From DATMGU01 sp035555315 (GTDB lineage Bacteria > Pseudomonadota > Alphaproteobacteria > ATCC43930 > CGMCC-115725), in NCBI GenBank assembly GCA_035555315.1, contig DATMGU010000019.1, positions 19,702-83,701 of the forward strand: 64,000 nucleotides of DNA. The letters run 5' to 3'. The position numbers and the translations under genes were made by a program. How positions within the stretch are numbered: the first letter of the stretch is position 1; every line of letters begins with the position of its first letter. The notes under the pieces are model-generated. The model did no database searches and was not told the origin of the DNA. It saw nothing but the letters and a program-made list of their open reading frames with translations. Shown piece after piece: positions 8,478-16,782 of the stretch.

Positions 8478-9170
8478 ATGACCGACCCCACTGCGACCCA
8501 TGCCGTCGACCAGGCGATCGAGAGCCGCCGGTCGCTCCGCGCCTTCCTGCCGACACCGGTCCCGCGCGAGACGGTCGAGCGGATCCTCGACGTCGCGGCG
8601 CGGGCGCCCAGCGGCACCAACATGCAGCCCTGGCGGGTGCATGTGCTGGGCGGCGCCACGCGGGCGGCCCTCTCGGCCGAGATCGAGGCGGCGCATCTTT
8701 CCGGCGAGCCCGGCCCCGAGCAGGAATACCCGTATTATCCGGAGCGCTTCTTCGAACCCTATCTGGGGCGCCGGCGCAAGGTCGGCTGGGATCTTTACAA
8801 CCTGCTGGGCATCACGCGGGACCAAACCGAGAAGATGCGGCACCAGCATGCCCGCAACTTCGCCTTTTTCGATGCGCCGGTCGGGATGATCTTCACCATC
8901 GACCGGCGGCTGGCGATCGGCAGCTGGCTGGATTACGGCATGTTCCTGCAGAACATCATGATCGCGGCGCGCGCCCGCGGTCTCGACACCTGCCCCCAGG
9001 CGGCCTTCGCGGGCTATCACGCGATCATCCGCCGGCACCTGGCGCTCGATGCCGGGGATATGGTGATCTGCGGCATGTCGCTCGGCCATGCCGATCCGGA
9101 CGCGATCGAGAACAGCCTGGTGACCGAGCGCGTGCCGGCCGGCGCGTTCGCAACCTTTTGGGATCTTTGA
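8478..9170 (+). CDS. Nitroreductase family protein (FMN-dependent)
   Basis: A 230-residue nitroreductase-fold enzyme, normally a homodimeric FMN protein that reduces nitro compounds or quinones with NAD(P)H. The N-terminal AIESRRSLRAFLPTPVPRET and ARAPSGTNMQPWRVHVL are the FMN-contacting R-R-S-x-R and A-P-S-x-x-N-x-Q-P-W motifs. The C-terminal ICGMSLGHAD is the usual G-x-x-x-G/Y-P-type segment in variant form. The start at 8478 gives the family N-terminus with GGAG about 12 bases upstream. A glutathione transferase starts 6 bp after its stop, so the two are probably cotranscribed as a detoxification pair. Confidence 0.88.
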   Translation: MTDPTATHAVDQAIESRRSLRAFLPTPVPRETVERILDVAARAPSGTNMQPWRVHVLGGATRAALSAEIEAAHLSGEPGPEQEYPYYPERFFEPYLGRRRKVGWDLYNLLGITRDQTEKMRHQHARNFAFFDAPVGMIFTIDRRLAIGSWLDYGMFLQNIMIAARARGLDTCPQAAFAGYHAIIRRHLALDAGDMVICGMSLGHADPDAIENSLVTERVPAGAFATFWDL

Positions 9171-9176
9171 GCCATC

Positions 9177-9851
9177 ATGTACCGCCTGTACTACTCGCCG
9201 GGCGCCTGCTCGCTCGCCCCGCACATCGTGCTGGAAGAGATCGGCGTCCCCTACGCGATCGAGCTTCGCTCGTCGCTGCGCGGCGAGGGAACCCAGACGG
9301 CCGAGTATCTGGCGATCAATCCCAAGGGACGGGTCCCGGCGCTGGCCGGTGTTCCGGGCTCCAGCGGCGGTGCAGCGACCCTGCTGACCGAGGCCTCCGC
9401 TATCCTGTTCTTCCTGGCGCGAAGCCATCCGGAAGCCGGTCTGCTCCCCAGCGATCCCGCCGGCGAGGCACGCTGCGTCGAGTGGATGACCTGGTTGTCC
9501 GGCACCGTCCACGGCATGTCCTTCGCCCAGATCTGGCGCCCGGCCCGGTTTTCCGACGACACCGGACAGCACGCCGCCATCACGGCGAAGGGCCACGACA
9601 ACATCCGCGACCAATACGCCTATATCGAACGCGTGCTGGCGGATGGTCGGGACTGGGGCATTCCGGGCGGGTACAGCATCGTCGACCCCTATCTGCTGGT
9701 GTTCTGGATCTGGGGCGGGCGGATCGGCCTCGACATGCAGGCGGCCTATCCGGCATGGGCGAGGCTGATCGGGAAGACCATCGCCCGCCCCGCCGTCCGG
9801 CGGACGCTGGAACAGGAGGGGCTGACGGTCGCGTCAGTCTCGGTCGGCTAG
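9177..9851 (+). CDS. Glutathione S-transferase family protein
   Basis: A 224-residue GST with the beta-class-like N-terminus MYRLYYSPGACSLAPHIVLE; Ser7/Cys10 are candidate catalytic residues. The thioredoxin-fold half includes NPKGRVPAL with the cis-proline and LLTEASAILFFLARSHPEAGLLP, where E-A/S contacts the glutathione gamma-glutamyl group. The all-helical C-terminal half follows, with WGIPGGYSIVDPYLLVFWIW holding the N-capping S-x-x-D box. It sits directly behind the nitroreductase. The substrate is unknown; conjugation or reductive dehalogenation of an electrophile is typical for the class. Confidence 0.88.
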   Translation: MYRLYYSPGACSLAPHIVLEEIGVPYAIELRSSLRGEGTQTAEYLAINPKGRVPALAGVPGSSGGAATLLTEASAILFFLARSHPEAGLLPSDPAGEARCVEWMTWLSGTVHGMSFAQIWRPARFSDDTGQHAAITAKGHDNIRDQYAYIERVLADGRDWGIPGGYSIVDPYLLVFWIWGGRIGLDMQAAYPAWARLIGKTIARPAVRRTLEQEGLTVASVSVG

Positions 9852-9854
9852 GTT

Positions 9855-10325
9855 CTACCGCGCCTTCACCGGCCGGTCGGCGTGGCTCGTCTGCGGCACG
9901 CCGCGGTTGAGCGACATATGCGAGTGGGTGCACAGCCACGCCCCATCGACATTGTTGAAGACCATGGTGGCGCGGCCCGGCCGGTCGAAGGTGGCACCAT
10001 CCGGGTGATAGCCGGTGCTGGCCCAGGGGGCGATGACCGTCGCCATGGTCTGATCGGCCGAGACCAGGATGTGCACGCCGTCCAGGTCGAAGCGGAAATC
10101 CGTGGTCTTCGGCCAGACATTGTCCCATTGCGTATCGATCCAGGCCTGCAGCCCGGGGATCACGTCGCGATGGGTGCCGAAGGCGACGACGTCGGGATGG
10201 AACAGCGGCCGGGCCGAGGCGTAGTCGACCTCGCGCACATAGCCCGAAAAGGTATCGAGCCAGCCCAGAAAGAACGCGCGGGTAACGGCATCGGCTTTTG
10301 GCAAGGGCGGCATCGGTTTCTCCAA
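9855..10325 (-). CDS. SnoaL-like / NTF2-fold protein
   Basis: A 156-residue protein with the pattern of the NTF2/SnoaL cone fold: N-terminal helices (AVTRAFFLGWLDTFSGY), FHPDVVAFGTHRD, a central GLQAWIDTQWDNVWPKTTDF, and C-terminal strands ending AWLCTHSHMSLNRGVPQT. Such proteins are often small isomerases, hydrolases or orphan binding domains. No catalytic dyad can be assigned safely. It is convergent with the GST gene (3 bp between stops) and divergent from the TPR protein, so it is a single-gene unit. Confidence 0.72.
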   Translation of the reverse strand: MEKPMPPLPKADAVTRAFFLGWLDTFSGYVREVDYASARPLFHPDVVAFGTHRDVIPGLQAWIDTQWDNVWPKTTDFRFDLDGVHILVSADQTMATVIAPWASTGYHPDGATFDRPGRATMVFNNVDGAWLCTHSHMSLNRGVPQTSHADRPVKAR

Positions 10326-10424
10326 GGGGCTGGGACAGGTCGCGGTCGCGCCGACTTTACCAAATATTCACCACGCCGACCGATCCTCCGTGTACCGAAT
10401 TCCCGTGACACTCTCCAGAGCTCG

Positions 10425-12341
10425 ATGGCCGCGCAGCCGGAACTGGTCGATAGGCTGAAGCAGGCGTTCCTGTCCTATCAGACGGGCCAGTTCGCCGAGG
10501 CCGAGCGGCTCTGTACCAAGGTACTCGCCAAGCAGCCGATGTATTTCGACGCCCGCCATCTGCTGGGCGTGATCTCGGCCGCCGCCGGCAAGCGGGAACA
10601 GGCGGAAAAGCAGCTGCGCGTCGCCATCGGGATCAATCCCGGCTCGGCGCCGGCGCTGTGCAACTACGGCAATGTGCTGAGCGACCTCACGCGCCCGGCC
10701 GAAGCCCTGGCGAGTTACGACAAGGCCCTGGCCATCCGGCCCGACTATGCCGAGGCGCTGTACAACCGGGGCAATGCGCTCCAGGCGCTCGATCGGCCGG
10801 TGGATGCGCTGGCGAGCTATGACCGGGCGCTCGCCGGCAAGGCCGACTATGCCGAGGCGCTATGCAACCGCGGCAACGTGCTGCGGGAACTCGATCGGCC
10901 GCGCGACGCGCTGGCGAGCTATGACCGGGCGATCGCGATCCGGCCCGATTATGCCGAAGCCTGGTCCAACCGGGGCATCGCGCTCACCGAACTCGGTCGG
11001 CCGCTCGACGCCTTGGCAAGCTGCGATCGGGCCTTGGCGATCCGGCCCGATCATGCCGACGCGCTGTCCGCCCGGGGCCTCGCCCTGCGCGACCTCGCCC
11101 GGCAGCCGGAAGCCCTGGACAGCTACGACCGGGCCCTCGCCCTCCGGCCCGATTTCGCCGATGCCCAGATCAACAAGGCCAATGTGCTGCGCGATATCGG
11201 CCGGTTCGAGGAGGCGGAAGCCGCCTGCCGCGTCGCCGTCACGCTGCGGCCGGACTTGCCGGCGGCCCAGCACAATCTCGGCAACATGCTGCAGGATCTC
11301 GGCCGCGTCGACGAGGCCGAGGCGTATTTCCGCGAGGCCCTGCGGCTGAACCCCAATTCGGCCGGCACTCACAGCAATCTCGGCATGCTGCTGATGCTGG
11401 TCGGGCGGCTGGACGAGGCCTGGCCGGAATATGAATGGCGCTGGCGCATCGACGGGATGCGCGGCGTCACCGATCGCCGCGATTTCGTCCAGCCTCAATG
11501 GACCGGCGAGCCGCTCGGCGACCGCGTCCTGCTGGTGCATGCCGAGCAGGGCTTCGGCGACAGCCTGCAATTCTGCCGTTACGTGGCGCTGCTCGCGGCC
11601 TCCGGCGCCCGTATCGTCGTCGAGGTGCCACCGGCACTGCGCCGCTTGGTGACGAGCTTCGCGGGCTTGGAGCACGTCGTCGCCCGGGGCGATCCCCTCC
11701 CCGACTTCGATCTGCACTGCCCGATGCTGAGCCTGCCCGGCGCCTTCCGCACGACCCTCGCCACCATCCCCGCCGCCGTCCCCTATCTGCGTGCCGACGC
11801 GGGGGAGGCCGCGGTCTGGCGGGAGCGGCTCGGCGCCCTGCCGGGCTTGCGCGTCGGCCTGGTCTGGGCCGGCAATCCCCGCCGCCAGGTCGCGGCGATG
11901 GAGGTGGTCGACCGGCGCCGCTCCGTCACCCTCGACCATCTGGCCCCCCTCGCGGATATCGCCGGGGTCAGCTTCGTGTCGCTGCAAAAGGGCGACGGCG
12001 CCACCCAAGCGGCACGGCCGCCCAGCAGCATGGCGCTGCATGACTGGACCGGGGAGCTGGGCGACTTCGCCGATACGGCCGCGCTGATCGAGGGGCTGGA
12101 TCTGGTGATCAGCGTCGATACCGCCGTGCTGCATCTCGCCGGCGCGCTGGGCAAGCCGGTCTGGCTGCTCAACCGGTTCGATAGCTGCTGGCGCTGGCTG
12201 CGGGATCGCGACGACAGCCCCTGGTACCCGACCCTGCGCCAGTTCCGCCAGCCGAGCCCCGGCGATTGGGACAGCGTCGTCGCCGCTGTCCGCGCCGCCC
12301 TGGAGCGGTGCGTGGCCGAGGGTTCACCCGAGACGCGTTAG
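10425..12341 (+). CDS. Tetratricopeptide-repeat protein with C-terminal glycosyltransferase-like domain
   Basis: A 638-residue protein. Residues about 7-345 hold roughly ten consecutive 34-residue TPR units, several almost identical (pattern AEALYNRGNALQALDRP...LASYDRAL). The C-terminal 270 residues form a GT9/GT41-like domain: VLLVHAEQGFGDSLQFCRYV, then VGLVWAGNP, and the nucleotide-sugar-site motif DLVISVDTAVLHLAGALGKP. This is a common alphaproteobacterial architecture that recalls O-linked GlcNAc transferases, but the sugar, acceptor and activity are unknown. The start at 10425 follows the TPR phase; the open frame extends far upstream only as a shadow of the SnoaL gene. Its last 18 bases overlap the convergent nitronate monooxygenase gene. 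Confidence 0.82.
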   Translation: MAAQPELVDRLKQAFLSYQTGQFAEAERLCTKVLAKQPMYFDARHLLGVISAAAGKREQAEKQLRVAIGINPGSAPALCNYGNVLSDLTRPAEALASYDKALAIRPDYAEALYNRGNALQALDRPVDALASYDRALAGKADYAEALCNRGNVLRELDRPRDALASYDRAIAIRPDYAEAWSNRGIALTELGRPLDALASCDRALAIRPDHADALSARGLALRDLARQPEALDSYDRALALRPDFADAQINKANVLRDIGRFEEAEAACRVAVTLRPDLPAAQHNLGNMLQDLGRVDEAEAYFREALRLNPNSAGTHSNLGMLLMLVGRLDEAWPEYEWRWRIDGMRGVTDRRDFVQPQWTGEPLGDRVLLVHAEQGFGDSLQFCRYVALLAASGARIVVEVPPALRRLVTSFAGLEHVVARGDPLPDFDLHCPMLSLPGAFRTTLATIPAAVPYLRADAGEAAVWRERLGALPGLRVGLVWAGNPRRQVAAMEVVDRRRSVTLDHLAPLADIAGVSFVSLQKGDGATQAARPPSSMALHDWTGELGDFADTAALIEGLDLVISVDTAVLHLAGALGKPVWLLNRFDSCWRWLRDRDDSPWYPTLRQFRQPSPGDWDSVVAAVRAALERCVAEGSPETR

Positions 12342-13307
12342 ATACTCGCTTCCGCTCGCCGCCAGCGCCGCCGTCGCCTCGGCGTATTCCCGCCGAAGCC
12401 GCGCCACGCAGTCGGCGACGCTCGGCACATCGTGGATGCTGCCGACGCCTTGGCCGGCACCCCAGATGTCGCGCCAGGCCTTCGACCGGCCGGAACCGAA
12501 ATCCATCGAATTCTTGTCCGCGACCGGCAGGTTGTCGGGATCGAGCCCCGCCGCCGCCACGCTGGGTTTCAGGTAGTTGCCATGCACGCCGGTGAACAGC
12601 GGCGTATAGACGATGTCCTTCGCCGCCGCCGCCGTGATCATCGCCTTGTAGTCGGGCTGGGCCCGCGCCTCCTCCGTCGCGATGAACCGCGTGCCCATAT
12701 AGGCGAGGTCGGCGCCCAGCGCCGTCGCCGCCAGGATGGCCCGGCCGGTGGCGATGGCGCCGCTGAGCGCGATCGTGCCGGCATAGAACCGCCGCACCTC
12801 CGGCAGCAGGGCGAAGGGGCTGAGCGTGCCGGCATGGCCGCCGGCCCCGGCCGCCACCAGGACCAAGCCGTCGACCCCCTCCTCCAGCGCCTTCTCGGCA
12901 TGGCGGATCGTCGTCACGTCATGCAGCACGATGCCGCCATAGGCATGCGCCGCCGTCACCACCCAGGCCGGCGGGCGCAGGCTGGTGATCATGATCGGCA
13001 CCTGATGGCGCACGCAGATCTCGACGTCATGCTCCAGCCGGTCGTTGGAGGCGTGGACGATCTGGTTGACCGCGAAGGGCGCCACCCGAGCCTCCGGATG
13101 CGCCGCCTGATAGGCCGCGAGCGCCGTCTTGATCTGGATGATCCAGTCTTCCAGCAGTTCCTTCGGCCGGGCGTTGAGCGCCGGGAAGGCACCGACGATG
13201 CCGGCCTTGCATTGCGCGATGACCAGCTCGGGGCCGGCGATGATGAACAGCGGCGCGCCGATCACCGGCAGGGTCAGACGACCCTTCATCACCTCGGGTA
13301 CCGGCAT
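12324..13307 (-). CDS. Nitronate monooxygenase (NPD/2-nitropropane dioxygenase family)
   Basis: A 327-residue FMN-dependent TIM-barrel enzyme that oxidises alkyl nitronates such as propionate 3-nitronate to oxo acids. Key segments are LTLPVIGAPLFIIAGPELVI at the N-terminus, FAVNQIVHASNDRLEHD, the FMN phosphate-binding VLVAAGAGGHAGTLSPFALL, and AIATGRAILAATALGADLAYMGTRF. The start at 13307 has a GGGGAGGA site about ten bases upstream on the minus strand. It faces a nitroreductase across the TPR gene, so nitro-compound handling may be a local theme. Some relatives are enoyl-ACP reductase-like (FabK), but the A-G-G-H-x-G loop favours NMO. Confidence 0.85.
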   Translation of the reverse strand: MPVPEVMKGRLTLPVIGAPLFIIAGPELVIAQCKAGIVGAFPALNARPKELLEDWIIQIKTALAAYQAAHPEARVAPFAVNQIVHASNDRLEHDVEICVRHQVPIMITSLRPPAWVVTAAHAYGGIVLHDVTTIRHAEKALEEGVDGLVLVAAGAGGHAGTLSPFALLPEVRRFYAGTIALSGAIATGRAILAATALGADLAYMGTRFIATEEARAQPDYKAMITAAAAKDIVYTPLFTGVHGNYLKPSVAAAGLDPDNLPVADKNSMDFGSGRSKAWRDIWGAGQGVGSIHDVPSVADCVARLRREYAEATAALAASGSEYLTRLG

Positions 13308-13367
13308 CGCTCGACATCCTCCCCATTTGTTAACCGATTGCAGCATAAATTTGACCCACGAGATACA

Positions 13368-13386
13368 GGTTACCAGCCCCGTAACC
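13368..13386. promoter_or_regulatory. Inverted repeat GGTTAC-N7-GTAACC upstream of the nitronate monooxygenase gene
   Basis: A perfect 6-bp inverted repeat (GGTTAC at 13368-13373, GTAACC at 13381-13386) lies 60 bp upstream of the NMO start, in the 213-bp divergent space shared with the ptsN-like gene. Spacing and symmetry fit a dimeric repressor such as a TetR/GntR-type operator. No cognate regulator gene is adjacent, so this is only a candidate. Confidence 0.35.
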
Positions 13387-13520
13387 CGGCTTGTCAAATG
13401 CCCGGGATAGGGATATTGCCTCGCAGTCTCGCCGTGACCGATGGGAAACATCCCGCCGGTCGGTGTTTATCTTGAGGGTGCGTTGGCATCACATAATTGG
13501 CGCATGACGGCGGATACGGC

Positions 13521-14054
13521 ATGGCATCGCTAGCCACCGAAGAGGCTCGTTGGCGGGAGACCGCGAAACGCATTTCGCCGCTGGCGATCGTCGATCTGAT
13601 CACCCGGCAAAGCGTGATCGCCCGCTTGCGCGTCTCGACCAAGGCGGACGCGCTGGCAGAACTCGCCAAGAAATCCGCCGAGCTGATCCGCGCGCCCGAT
13701 CGCCCGATCCTCGACGCCTTGCTGGCGCGGGAGCGGCTGGGCTCGACCGGCATCGGCGGCGGCGTCGCGGTGCCGCATGCGAAGCTGCCCGGCCTGATGA
13801 CGCCGGTCGGCGTCTTCGCCCGGCTGGAAAAGCCGATCGATTTCCAATCGGTCGACGGCAGGCCGGTCGACCTCGTCTTCACGGTACTGACCCCGGAATT
13901 CTGCGGCGGCGAGCATCTGAAGGCCCTGGCCGCCGTCTCCCGCGTGCTGCGCGACCCGGAAATGTCCGGCAAGCTGCGCCGGGCGGATGACGAACAAGCA
14001 CTCTACGTGCTCCTCGCCCACCGCATCTCACGCGGCCTGTCGCTGACGATTTAA
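13521..14054 (+). CDS. ptsN: PTS EIIA domain protein (PtsN/EIIA-Ntr-like)
   Basis: A 177-residue EIIA of the fructose/nitrogen PTS family. In EIIA-Ntr proteins a histidine is phosphorylated by NPr and the protein regulates potassium uptake and nitrogen/carbon balance. The phospho-acceptor motif is GGGVAVPHAKLPG, preceded by DALLARERLGSTGIG and followed by PIDFQSVDGRPVDLVFTVL, all canonical. An N-terminal extension of about 25 residues precedes the domain. Housekeeping ptsN normally sits beside rpoN and hpf; this one does not, so it may be a second copy. Its last 118 bases are duplicated in inverted orientation beyond the neighbouring IS element, but this copy is intact. Start at 13521 is preferred over 13497 by family N-terminus only. 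Confidence 0.85.
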   Translation: MASLATEEARWRETAKRISPLAIVDLITRQSVIARLRVSTKADALAELAKKSAELIRAPDRPILDALLARERLGSTGIGGGVAVPHAKLPGLMTPVGVFARLEKPIDFQSVDGRPVDLVFTVLTPEFCGGEHLKALAAVSRVLRDPEMSGKLRRADDEQALYVLLAHRISRGLSLTI

Positions 14055-14138
14055 GGACCCTGTAAATAGGGCCTCCGCGCCTGCCCCCTCCGGCCAGCAT
14101 TATCACCGATCTGCCCCTCTCCGCCGGCGGGGTGTTCA
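13937..14138. repeat. Left arm of a ~200-bp inverted duplication (ptsN 3' end plus spacer)
   Basis: This segment is repeated in inverted orientation at 15405-15608. The match starts inside ptsN (CTCCCGCGTG...) and runs through its stop, the spacer and the first six bases (TGTTCA) of the IS end. Differences seen by eye are a few substitutions and a short indel in the spacer (202 versus 204 bp). The two arms enclose the IS481-type element, making a long palindrome with the IS as loop. Confidence 0.85.
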
Positions 14139-15403
14139 GACCGGAGAGATGGGTAACACCCGTTCGAGGACATGGGTGACAGTTTCAGGGTTGCACGATC
14201 CCATCGCGCAGGTCGACCTGCGCGATGGGATATGCGGCGAGGACGATGTCCCAGACACCGTCGGTTTGGGTGGCCCGTAGGCCGACCCGTTGACCGACGA
14301 GGGACTTCGGCAGATCGAGGATGCGGCCTTTGAAGTGGACGTCGCCGTTCTTCTGAACCTTCCGCACTAGGTCATCCGGGCGATATTCCGGCTCCGGCAG
14401 GATCTCGGGGAACGGGCGGTCGCTCATTCGGTAGCGGCTGGCGGGCACGGCCATATCGATCGCCTCGTGGGGCCGTTCGGTATTGTAGATGGTTCGCCAA
14501 CGGTCGAATGCCGTCTGGCACTGGTCGAGGTCGGCGAACAGTGCACCCTGGATCACGTCGGCCTTGAGCGTGCGGTGGAAGCGCTCGTCCTTGCCGTTGG
14601 TCTGCGGATGATAAGGTCGGCTATGGCTGACCTGGATGCCAAGCCGGGCGAGCCAGACGGTCAGCAGGGTGAAGCGATAGCCGGGGCCCTCGCCCCAGGG
14701 GCTGCCGTTATCGACGTTGATGCGCAACGGCAGGCCATAGCGCCGGAAGCGGGCGGTAAGCTGCTCGCGCACGGTCTGGGTCCGTTCGTTCTCACAGGCC
14801 GCCAGGCAGATCGAGAACCGGCTGTGATCGTCGAGCACGGTGAGCGGATGGCACCGGCCGCGGCCATGGACGAAATGGCCCTTGTAGTCCATCTGCCAGA
14901 GATCGTTCGGCATCGGATGCTCGAACCGCTGGAACGCCGTGTGCCCAAGCGCCTCGTCCGGATCGATCAGGCCGTGCCGGCGCAGGATGCCTGAGATGGT
15001 CGAGGCCGCCGGCGCCGTCTCGCGGCCCAGATCAAGCAGACGGCGTCAGAGCTTGCGCCCACCCCAGGTCGGGTGGCTATGGCGCAGATCCAGCACCGAA
15101 GCCTCGATCACCGCATCCGTGCGCTCCGGGCTCGAATGCGGCCGGCGTGACCGGTCCGCAACACCAGATCCCGACGCGACCCGGCCCAGCCATTTATAAC
15201 CGGTCTTCCGGCTGATCCCGAACCGGCGGCACAGCGCCGATAGGTTCGCACCCTCAACCAGCGCTAGCTTCGTAAACTCCGCCCGAGAGCCCATGCGAGA
15301 CACCTCCGACCACGGCATGACGGGTTCCTTCCCGCTGGCTCAGATGGTCATTTGTGTCACCCATGTCCTCGAACACCTGTCACCTATGTCCCCAGTCTGA
15401 ACA
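14133..15403 (-). mobile_element. IS481-family insertion sequence, inactivated
   Basis: A 1271-bp element bounded by TGTTCAGAC at 14133-14141 and its inverted copy GTCTGAACA at 15395-15403. The terminal inverted repeats extend imperfectly for about 50 bp and share a second block around TTCGAGGACATGGGTGACA. It carries one transposase gene, on the minus strand, of the single-ORF IS481 type with an HTH plus DDE integrase core. A premature stop breaks the gene. No clean target-site duplication is visible because the flanks are themselves an inverted repeat. Confidence 0.8.
14185..15318 (-). pseudogene. IS481-family transposase with an in-frame nonsense codon
   Basis: The frame reads continuously for about 377 codons except for one TGA at 15046-15048. 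The N-terminal part (from 15318) has the HTH LCRRFGISRKTGYKWLGRV and ends HPTWGGRKL, just before the stop. Reading through gives RRLLDLGRETAPAASTISG and then the catalytic core. The DDE residues are seen in LWQMDYKGHF (D), NVDNGSPWGEG (D) and TNGKDERFHRTLKADV (E). An arginine CGA to TGA change would explain the break. As it stands the two halves cannot make a full transposase unless the stop is read through, so the element is probably immobile unless complemented in trans. Confidence 0.85.
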
Positions 15404-15404
15404 A

Positions 15405-15608
15405 TGAACACCCCGCCGGCGGAGAGGGGCAGATCGGTGATATCTCGCTGGCCGGAGGGGGCGGGCGCGGAGGCCCTACTTACAGGGTCCTTAAATCGTC
15501 AGCGACAGGCCGCGTGAGATGCGGTGGGCGAGGAGCACGTAGAGTGCTTGTTCGTCATCCGCCCGGCGCAGCTTGCCGGACATTTCCGGGTCGCGCAGCA
15601 CGCGGGAG
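15405..15608. repeat. Right arm of the ~200-bp inverted duplication
   Basis: The inverted counterpart of 13937-14138. It begins TGAACACCCCGCCGGCGG beside the IS end and ends CGCGGGAG at 15608, where similarity to the left arm stops abruptly, just upstream of the nucleoside hydrolase stop codon. It carries a dead copy of the ptsN 3' end. Confidence 0.85.
15491..15608 (-). pseudogene. Truncated duplicate of the ptsN 3' end
   Basis: The last 118 bases of the ptsN-like gene, including its TAA stop (TTA on the plus strand at 15491-15493), recur here in inverted orientation and encode the same C-terminus (RVLRDPEMSGKLRRADDEQA and onward). There is no start or upstream part, so it is a gene fragment made by the inverted duplication around the IS element. 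Confidence 0.8.
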
Positions 15609-15627
15609 CGATCCGCTTATGAAACGA

Positions 15628-16584
15628 TCACGGCAGAACCGACAGCGCGTCGATCATCCGATCGAAGAACGGCCCGGCCTCGATGGTGTCGAGCACCCGG
15701 CAATTGGCCGGCCGGCGCAGCCGTCCGTTCCAATCGATGGTGGTGCGCCCGCGCTGCGACCCGGACGCGGTTTCGACCTCGACGAAGCACTCCCGGCCGC
15801 CGAACAGCTCGGGCCAGGCAAGATAGCCCACCACGCAGACATCATGCATCGGGTGCCCGTCGCCGCCGAGCCCGCCAGCGCGGGGCCGGGCCAGCATGCC
15901 GTGCACCGCCCTGCCCGTCCGGCTGCCCAGCGCCTGGAGCCGCGCCAGATGGGCCGGTTCCGCCACCGCCCGCAGGGTGAGGTGCAGGCCGATCAAGGTC
16001 ACCTTGACGCCGGCGCCCAGCACGACCGCCGCCGCGTGCGGGTCGACATAGATATTGAACTCGGCGGCCGGGGTGATGTTGCCGAGGCCCAGGGCACCGC
16101 CCATGACGACGATGTGATCGATCCGGTCGGCGATGTCGGGGGCGAGGCGCAGCGCCAGGGCGATGTTGGTGAGCGGCCCCAACGCGCAGAGCGTGACACC
16201 GCCCGTCGCGGCCGCGCGCAGCAGGGCGATCAGCGCCTCCACCGCATGACCGGCGGCGAGCCGGCCGATCGGCGGCGGCAGGCCCGAGCCGTCCAACCCA
16301 TCGGCGCCGCAGATGTACTCCGCCGTCTCCAGCGGCAGGATCATCGGCGCCGCGCAGCCGGCATAGACCGGCACGTCGCCCCGCCCGGCGAGCTCGACGA
16401 TCCGCAGCGCATTCGCCGCGGTCAGCGCCACCGGCACATTGCCGGCGACCGCGGTGATGGCGCGGACATCGAACCGGTCGGGCAGCGCCAGGGCCAGCAG
16501 GATCGCGACCGCGTCGTCCTGTCCGGGATCGGTATCGATGACGATCGTTCGGCGCTCAATCATCTGTTTGGCGCTCTCTGCCAT
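15628..16584 (-). CDS. Inosine-uridine preferring nucleoside hydrolase family protein
   Basis: A 318-residue calcium-dependent N-ribohydrolase that cleaves nucleosides to ribose and free base. The defining motif IDTDPGQDDAVAILLAL is at residues 16-32, with the calcium ligands as aspartates in DTDPGxDD. Further family segments are TAVAGNVPVALTAANALRIV, CALGPLTNIALAL, IVVMGGALGLGNITPAAEFN, and the C-terminal HPMHDVCVVGYL with the fourth metal aspartate. Length is standard. Two ATGs lie in a short tandem repeat: 16584 and 16563; the second gives MIERRTIVIDTDPG, closer to the usual N-terminus. It is a single-gene unit whose stop lies 20 bp from the inverted-duplication boundary. The preferred base cannot be told. 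Confidence 0.9.
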   Translation of the reverse strand: MAESAKQMIERRTIVIDTDPGQDDAVAILLALALPDRFDVRAITAVAGNVPVALTAANALRIVELAGRGDVPVYAGCAAPMILPLETAEYICGADGLDGSGLPPPIGRLAAGHAVEALIALLRAAATGGVTLCALGPLTNIALALRLAPDIADRIDHIVVMGGALGLGNITPAAEFNIYVDPHAAAVVLGAGVKVTLIGLHLTLRAVAEPAHLARLQALGSRTGRAVHGMLARPRAGGLGGDGHPMHDVCVVGYLAWPELFGGRECFVEVETASGSQRGRTTIDWNGRLRRPANCRVLDTIEAGPFFDRMIDALSVLP

Positions 16585-16600
16585 CTGTTTGGCGCTCTGC
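16561..16600. repeat. Short tandem duplication across the nucleoside hydrolase start
   Basis: The 17-mer CATCTGTTTGGCGCTCT occurs at 16561-16577 and 16582-16598 (units of 21 and 19 bp). Each copy carries a CAT, that is an ATG on the minus strand, so the duplication gives the gene two possible in-frame starts (16563 and 16584) and a third out-of-frame ATG upstream. Confidence 0.75.
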
Positions 16601-16782
16601 CATCGCTCAGGCCACCTGCGCGCCCCTTCGGATCATAGGGCCAAAGAACAAGATACGGATCAACGACAAATTTGCATGCGCCATGCCCTTAAGGACGACA
16701 CCCGGGGTAACATCACTTAAAGAAAAATTAACGGCGCCACCGGTATGGTTACGGGGTCACCGTGCCTGCAGGAAAGCTCGAT

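Noticed and set aside
10690..11350. Regular ~102-bp DNA repeats that could suggest a CRISPR or minisatellite
   Set aside because: They are in-frame TPR codon repeats of a protein gene, with no spacers and no cas genes.
15046..15048. TGA in the transposase as a selenocysteine codon
   Set aside because: It replaces a basic residue in an HTH-core linker, no SECIS-like hairpin follows, and IS481 transposases are not selenoproteins. A nonsense mutation is simpler.
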